A stretch of 64,000 nt of DNA from ZYF759 sp046297455 (lineage in GTDB: Bacteria; Pseudomonadota; Alphaproteobacteria; Rhizobiales; Rhizobiaceae). Positions 60,117 to 64,000 of this stretch are shown piece by piece. The stretch's first letter is position 1; each line of letters starts with the position of its first letter. The notes beneath the pieces were generated by a model, which saw nothing but the letters and a program-made list of their open reading frames with translations, was not told where the DNA came from and ran no database searches. The DNA is taken from assembly GCA_046297455.1 (NCBI GenBank), contig JBKBIT010000020.1:11471-75470 (forward strand), read 5' to 3'. The translations under genes were made by a program, and so were the position numbers.

Positions 60117-60530
60117 ATGTTCGTGACACCCGCTTATGCACAGACCGGCGGCGGTTCGGAAGTATTCATCAGCCTTCTGCCCTTCGTCCTCATCTTCGTG
60201 ATCATGTATTTCCTGCTTATCAGGCCGCAGCGTCAGCAGATGAAGCGGCGCCAGGAAATGATCGCAGCCATTCGGCGCGGCGACACGGTCGTGACGGGCG
60301 GCGGCCTGATTGGCAAGGTGACGCGGGTGATCGACGACAACGAACTTGAGATTGATCTCGGTGGCGGCAACAAGGTCACCTCGATCCGTGGCATGATCGC
60401 CGACGTGCGGGTGAAGGGCGAACCGGTTGCCAACGAGAACACCAAGCCGGAGCCTGAGGCAAAGCCGGCGGCAAAGACGACCGCGCGTCGTTCGACCCGG
60501 TCGACTTCCAAGCCCACCGCCAAGAAATAA
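60117..60530 (+). CDS. yajC: Preprotein translocase subunit YajC
   Basis: A 137-aa single-helix inner membrane protein of the SecDF-YajC complex. The helix FISLLPFVLIFVIMYFLLI is followed by RPQRQQMKRRQEMIAAIRRGD and TVVTGGGLIGKVTRV, as in all YajC. The tail is Lys/Pro/Thr rich. AGGAG lies before the ATG at 60117. secDF follows 75 bases later. Confidence 0.95.
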   Translation: MFVTPAYAQTGGGSEVFISLLPFVLIFVIMYFLLIRPQRQQMKRRQEMIAAIRRGDTVVTGGGLIGKVTRVIDDNELEIDLGGGNKVTSIRGMIADVRVKGEPVANENTKPEPEAKPAAKTTARRSTRSTSKPTAKK

Positions 60531-60555
60531 ACGCATTCGAGGCGGAACTGAATTG

Positions 60556-60589
60556 GGAGAAGCCCGTGGCCTCAGCCATCGGGCTCTCC
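60556..60589. repeat. Long imperfect hairpin between yajC and secDF
   Basis: GGAGAAGCCCGTGGC and GCCATCGGGCTCTCC pair over about 13 positions with two single-base bulges and a 4-base loop. It fills most of the gap between yajC and secDF and ends 16 bases before the secDF start. It could tune the ratio of the two products or partly terminate transcription. Confidence 0.55.
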
Positions 60590-60605
60590 GGATAGACGAG
60601 ACAAG

Positions 60606-63170
60606 ATGCTCTATTTTTCGCCCTGGAAGTCCGTGACCATTTGGCTGATCGTTCTGATCGGCATCGTTTTCGCGGCCCCGAACCTTATCAACCAGTCGAC
60701 ATTGGCCGGCCTCCCTGACTGGATGCCGAAGCGCCAGATGACGCTCGGCCTTGATCTTCAGGGCGGCTCTCACATCCTGCTGGAAATCGACCGCAACGAG
60801 TTGATCGAGGATCGGCTCGATTCGGCCCGCGACGAAGTGCGTGTGGTCCTGCGCGACGCCCGCATTGGCTACACGGGGCTTTCCGAAAGCGGTCGCACAG
60901 TTCAGGTGCGGGTGCGCGACGAGGAGGCGATTGCCCAGGCGCGTGAGGTCCTAGCCGCACTGACCGAGCCGGTTTCCTCCGGCATGTTCGGCACCGGTGT
61001 TGTCACGGAACTGGCAATGTCCGAGCCAGAACCCGGGCTGTTCCGGTTTACGCTGACGGAAGAGGGCATCAACTATCGCATCAACACGGCGCTTTCGCAG
61101 TCGATCGAGGTCGTTGGCCGCCGCGTCAACGAACTCGGCACAACCGAGCCCATCATCCAGCGTCAGGGCACCGACCGCATACTGGTCCAGGTGCCCGGCC
61201 TCGGCGATCCCGAGCGCCTGAAAGAGATCATCGGCCAGACCGCGCAGCTGACCTTCCAGATGGTCGACCAGTCGGTGCCGGTTCAGGAGGCGATCGACAC
61301 CCGCCCACCGCCCGGAACCCGGGTTCTCTATTCGACCGACGAGTTTCCGGTCCCCTATCTGATCGAGAACCGTGTCATCGTGTCGGGCGAGAACCTCGTC
61401 GACGCGCAGGCAACTTTCGACCAGCGCACCAATGAACCGGTCGTCTCCTTCCGCTTCGACAGTCAGGGTGCGACCCGCTTCGGCCAGGCCACACAGCAGA
61501 ATGTCGGTCGGCTGTTCGCCATCATTCTCGACAACCAGGTCATTTCCGCACCGCAGATCCGCGAGCCGATCCTTGGTGGTACCGGCCAGATCTCCGGGAA
61601 TTTCACGGTCCAGTCGGCCAATGACCTGGCGGTGCTGCTGCGTGCGGGCGCTCTGCCTGCCGATCTCACCATCATCGAGGAACGCACTGTCGGTCCGAGC
61701 CTTGGTGCCGATTCGGTCGCTGCCGGCCAGATCGCTGCGATGATCGCAGCCGTTCTTGTGCTCGCCTTCATGATGATCGCCTATGGCACGTTGGGCATCA
61801 TCGCCAATATCGCGCTCATCGCGAACATGGCGTTGATCGTGGCGATACTGTCTGGACTAGGCGCCACGCTTACCCTGCCGGGCATAGCCGGCATCGTGCT
61901 CACCATGGGTATGGCGGTCGATTCCAACATTATCATCTTCGAGCGCGTCAGAGAGGAGAGGGCGCAAGGACGCTCCATGATCCAGTCGCTGGATTCGGGC
62001 TTCCGCAACGCAATCTCGACCATCGTCGACGCCAATGTGACGACCTTCATCGTCGCCGCGATCATGTTCTATCTCGGTTCGGGCCCGATCCGCGGCTTTG
62101 CCGTCACGCTCGCCATCGGCATCATCACCACCGTCTTCACCGCCTTCCTGGTGACGCGTTGGCTGATAGCGTTCTGGCTGCGCTACCGCAAGCCGAAGGA
62201 ACTGCCTCGTGGTATCGTCAAGTTCATCCCGGAGGTTACCTCCTTCCGCTTCATGTGGGCGCGCCGCTGGTCCTTCTCGCTGTCGGCGATCGTCTCCGTG
62301 CTGGCCATAGTCCTGTTCTTCACCATGAACATGAACCTTGGCATCGATTTCCGCGGTGGATCGATGATGGAAGTCCAGGCACGCGCAGCGCAGGCGGATG
62401 TTGCCGATGTGCGAACGCGGCTCACCGAGCTGAATTTCGGCGAAGTCCAGGTCCAGGAATTTGGCAGTCCGCGGGAATTGCTGATCCGCATCGGCGCGCA
62501 AGGTGACGAGGCGGCAGAACAGCAGGTCATCCAGCAGGTTCGCACCGTTCTGGAGGCCGACTACGAGTTCCGCCGTGTCGAGGTCGTCGGGCCGACAATC
62601 TCGGCCGAACTGGCGAGAGCCGGTACGATTGCCGTCATCGCCGCCCTTCTGGCCATGCTGGTCTACATCTGGCTGCGCTTCGAATGGCAGTTCGCGCTGG
62701 GCGCGGTGGTTGCCACCTTGCACGACGTGGTCTGGGTGATCGGCTTCTATGTGATCCTCGGGCTGGAATTCAATCTGGCCAGTATCGCGGCAGTGCTGAC
62801 CGTGGTCGGCTATTCGATCAACGATACCGTCGTGGTGTATGACCGCGTTCGTGAGAATCTTCGAAAATACAAGAAGATGCCGATCGACACGCTGATCGAT
62901 CTCACCGTGAACCAGACCCTGTCGCGCACCATCCTGACCGGTGTGACGACACTGCTGGCCCTGATCGCGTTGTACATGTTCGGTGGCGAGGTCATTGCGT
63001 CCTTCACGCTCGCCATGATCTTCGGCATCATTGTCGGCACCTATTCGTCGATCTACGTTGCCGGACCGCTCCTGATCCTCTTCAATCTTCGCCCGGGTAA
63101 GCTGGGCGAAGACATGGACAAGGCGGCAGCGGACGCGGCGGCAGTGCCGGCCGAGCCGACCAAGGCCTGA
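60606..63170 (+). CDS. secDF: Fused protein translocase subunit SecDF
   Basis: An 854-aa fusion of SecD (about 1-540) and SecF (about 550-854), which uses proton flow to pull proteins through SecYEG. SecD segments: LGLDLQGGSHILLEIDRNE, the periplasmic P1 domain, and GMAVDSNIIIFERVREER in helix 4. SecF segments: NLGIDFRGGSMMEV and GYSINDTVVVYDRVRENL. Twelve helices are expected. The fusion occurs in many Hyphomicrobiales. The DUF498 gene starts seven bases after the stop. Confidence 0.96.
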   Translation: MLYFSPWKSVTIWLIVLIGIVFAAPNLINQSTLAGLPDWMPKRQMTLGLDLQGGSHILLEIDRNELIEDRLDSARDEVRVVLRDARIGYTGLSESGRTVQVRVRDEEAIAQAREVLAALTEPVSSGMFGTGVVTELAMSEPEPGLFRFTLTEEGINYRINTALSQSIEVVGRRVNELGTTEPIIQRQGTDRILVQVPGLGDPERLKEIIGQTAQLTFQMVDQSVPVQEAIDTRPPPGTRVLYSTDEFPVPYLIENRVIVSGENLVDAQATFDQRTNEPVVSFRFDSQGATRFGQATQQNVGRLFAIILDNQVISAPQIREPILGGTGQISGNFTVQSANDLAVLLRAGALPADLTIIEERTVGPSLGADSVAAGQIAAMIAAVLVLAFMMIAYGTLGIIANIALIANMALIVAILSGLGATLTLPGIAGIVLTMGMAVDSNIIIFERVREERAQGRSMIQSLDSGFRNAISTIVDANVTTFIVAAIMFYLGSGPIRGFAVTLAIGIITTVFTAFLVTRWLIAFWLRYRKPKELPRGIVKFIPEVTSFRFMWARRWSFSLSAIVSVLAIVLFFTMNMNLGIDFRGGSMMEVQARAAQADVADVRTRLTELNFGEVQVQEFGSPRELLIRIGAQGDEAAEQQVIQQVRTVLEADYEFRRVEVVGPTISAELARAGTIAVIAALLAMLVYIWLRFEWQFALGAVVATLHDVVWVIGFYVILGLEFNLASIAAVLTVVGYSINDTVVVYDRVRENLRKYKKMPIDTLIDLTVNQTLSRTILTGVTTLLALIALYMFGGEVIASFTLAMIFGIIVGTYSSIYVAGPLLILFNLRPGKLGEDMDKAAADAAAVPAEPTKA

Positions 63171-63177
63171 GCCGCGG

Positions 63178-63570
63178 ATGGCGGGCAGGGGCATGATCGT
63201 CCGCGAGGCCCATTTCCCGGGGCGGGCGCCGCTTGATGCCTATGGCAATGGCGGCTTCCGTTTCGCGGACATGTCGCATCGCGGGTCTATATTGTGCCTG
63301 CCGTCCGGCATTCATGGCTGGGAGCCGGCCAACCCTTCCGCGTTGTCCCTGGAGGATTTCGCCCGCGTGATCAGCGAGGCGAAATCGATCGACATCCTGC
63401 TCGTCGGCACGGGTCCGGAACTTCGCCCGCTTGGCCCGGAGATCAGGGCCGCGATGCGCGAAGCCGGCATTTCAGCCGATCCGATGTCGACCGGCACGGC
63501 GGCGCGCACCTACAACGTGCTCCTGGCAGAAGACAGGCAGGTGGCGGCGGCGCTCGTCGCGGTCGACTGA
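63178..63570 (+). CDS. Mth938-like (DUF498) protein, NDUFAF3 family
   Basis: A 130-aa single-domain protein. The DUF498/Mth938 fold is shown by GNGGFRFADMSHRGSILCLP, then SIDILLVGTGPELRPL and the end GTAARTYNVLLAEDRQVAAAL. Human NDUFAF3, needed to assemble complex I, has the same domain. The bacterial protein has no signal peptide. It sits seven bases after secDF and is followed at once by the squalene/phytoene-synthase-like gene. A role in complex I assembly is inference from the human homologue. Confidence 0.9.
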   Translation: MAGRGMIVREAHFPGRAPLDAYGNGGFRFADMSHRGSILCLPSGIHGWEPANPSALSLEDFARVISEAKSIDILLVGTGPELRPLGPEIRAAMREAGISADPMSTGTAARTYNVLLAEDRQVAAALVAVD

Positions 63571-63571
63571 C

Positions 63572-64000
63572 ATGGATAACGATGCCCATGTGGCCGACCT
63601 TGTCAGGCAGGGCGATCCTGACCGGTACCTGTCCGCACTCTACGCCCCGCCCGCAAAACGCGCCGCGCTAATGTCGCTCTATGCCTTCGCGCTCGAAACG
63701 GCCGTCATCCGCGACCGCGTGCGCGAGCCCATGGCAGGTGAGATCAGGCTGCAATGGTGGCGCGACGCCATTTCCTCCGGCAGCGGGCAGGGCAGCCCCG
63801 TGGCAGAAGCGCTGGTCGGCACGATTGCATCGCACAATCTGCCGCGTCAGACATTTCTAGATCTGCTGGAAGCACGCACATTCGATCTCTATGACGATCC
63901 TATGCCGAGCAGGAACGATCTCGAAGGCTATTGCGGCGAGACCTCCTCGGCCGTTTTCCATCTGGCGGCACTGATCCTTGAACCGTCTTCTGCCCGGGAG
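63572..64000 (+). CDS. Squalene/phytoene synthase-fold protein, partial (right edge)
   Basis: The first 143 residues of a protein of the trans-isoprenyl diphosphate synthase, head-to-head fold. It begins 1 base after the previous stop. LYAFALETAVIRDRVREP stands where active phytoene synthases carry their first Asp-rich DxxxD motif, and the aspartates are missing; EIRLQWWRDAI follows as usual. Human NDUFAF6, a complex I assembly factor, is of this family and is thought not to make isoprenoids. The C-terminal half, including the second Asp motif, is outside the window. Confidence 0.85.
   Translation, partial: MDNDAHVADLVRQGDPDRYLSALYAPPAKRAALMSLYAFALETAVIRDRVREPMAGEIRLQWWRDAISSGSGQGSPVAEALVGTIASHNLPRQTFLDLLEARTFDLYDDPMPSRNDLEGYCGETSSAVFHLAALILEPSSARE

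Overview
The window reads as chromosomal DNA of an alphaproteobacterium of the order Hyphomicrobiales (Rhizobiales), probably close to Phyllobacteriaceae/Mesorhizobium-type genomes. This rests on high GC, dense gene packing with ATGA/GTGA overlaps, a phosphatidylcholine synthase (Pcs), a ClpS-ClpA pair, a DksA without its zinc cysteines, an HWE-type orphan histidine kinase, a TTG-started DUF3126 gene, a fused SecDF and a 14-gene nuo operon. The genus is inference. I see no prophage, insertion sequence, integrase, CRISPR array or rRNA; this is core chromosome with a few accessory insertions.

Region 1 (1-6.4 kb): a PilZ protein cut by the left edge, a PAS_5-type sensor, a rhomboid protease, a two-CBS protein, a UspA protein, a two-gene module of a von Willebrand A protein plus a membrane-anchored J-domain protein, and a D-Ala-D-Ala carboxypeptidase with a SPOR domain. 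Region 2 (6.5-13.9 kb): a phasin with a strong terminator, clpS-clpA, azlC-azlD, a HIT protein, an SRPBCC gene broken by one in-frame amber codon, and a PAS-GAF histidine kinase. Region 3 (13.9-24.5 kb): tRNA-Val(CAC), a HAD phosphatase, a degenerate J-like protein, glyoxalase I, a double cold-shock protein, two alpha/beta hydrolases, a YcaQ-type glycosylase, a crotonase-fold protein, cysE, DUF3126, rlmB, tRNA-Tyr(GTA) and NAD kinase. Region 4 (24.8-38.4 kb): an OmpA-family protein, two small unknowns, an SbtA/SbtB-type bicarbonate transporter pair, hspQ, an AEC transporter, a UbiH-type hydroxylase, a DUF2182-DUF1326 pair running into pcs, a quinone oxidoreductase and a GST, rimO, dksA and a FliO-like protein.

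Region 5 (38.6-55.8 kb) is a complete complex I operon, nuoABCDEFGHIJKLMN. Five genes that are not among the 14 core subunits are embedded in it: a 59-aa membrane protein between nuoC and nuoD, an FkbM methyltransferase between nuoD and nuoE, a helix-hairpin-helix protein and a pentapeptide-repeat protein between nuoF and nuoG, and a 63-aa membrane protein between nuoH and nuoI. Most are translationally coupled to their neighbours.

Region 6 (55.8-64 kb): birA, rnj, a methylmalonyl-CoA epimerase gene, DUF1467, a DUF815 ATPase on the other strand, then yajC, secDF, a DUF498/Mth938 protein and a squalene/phytoene-synthase-fold protein cut by the right edge. The last two belong to the families of human complex I assembly factors NDUFAF3 and NDUFAF6. 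The window therefore holds the complex I structural genes, candidate accessory proteins and likely assembly factors within about 25 kb. The best candidates for undescribed biology are the embedded nuo ORFs, followed by the VWA/J-domain module and the DUF2182/DUF1326 pair.
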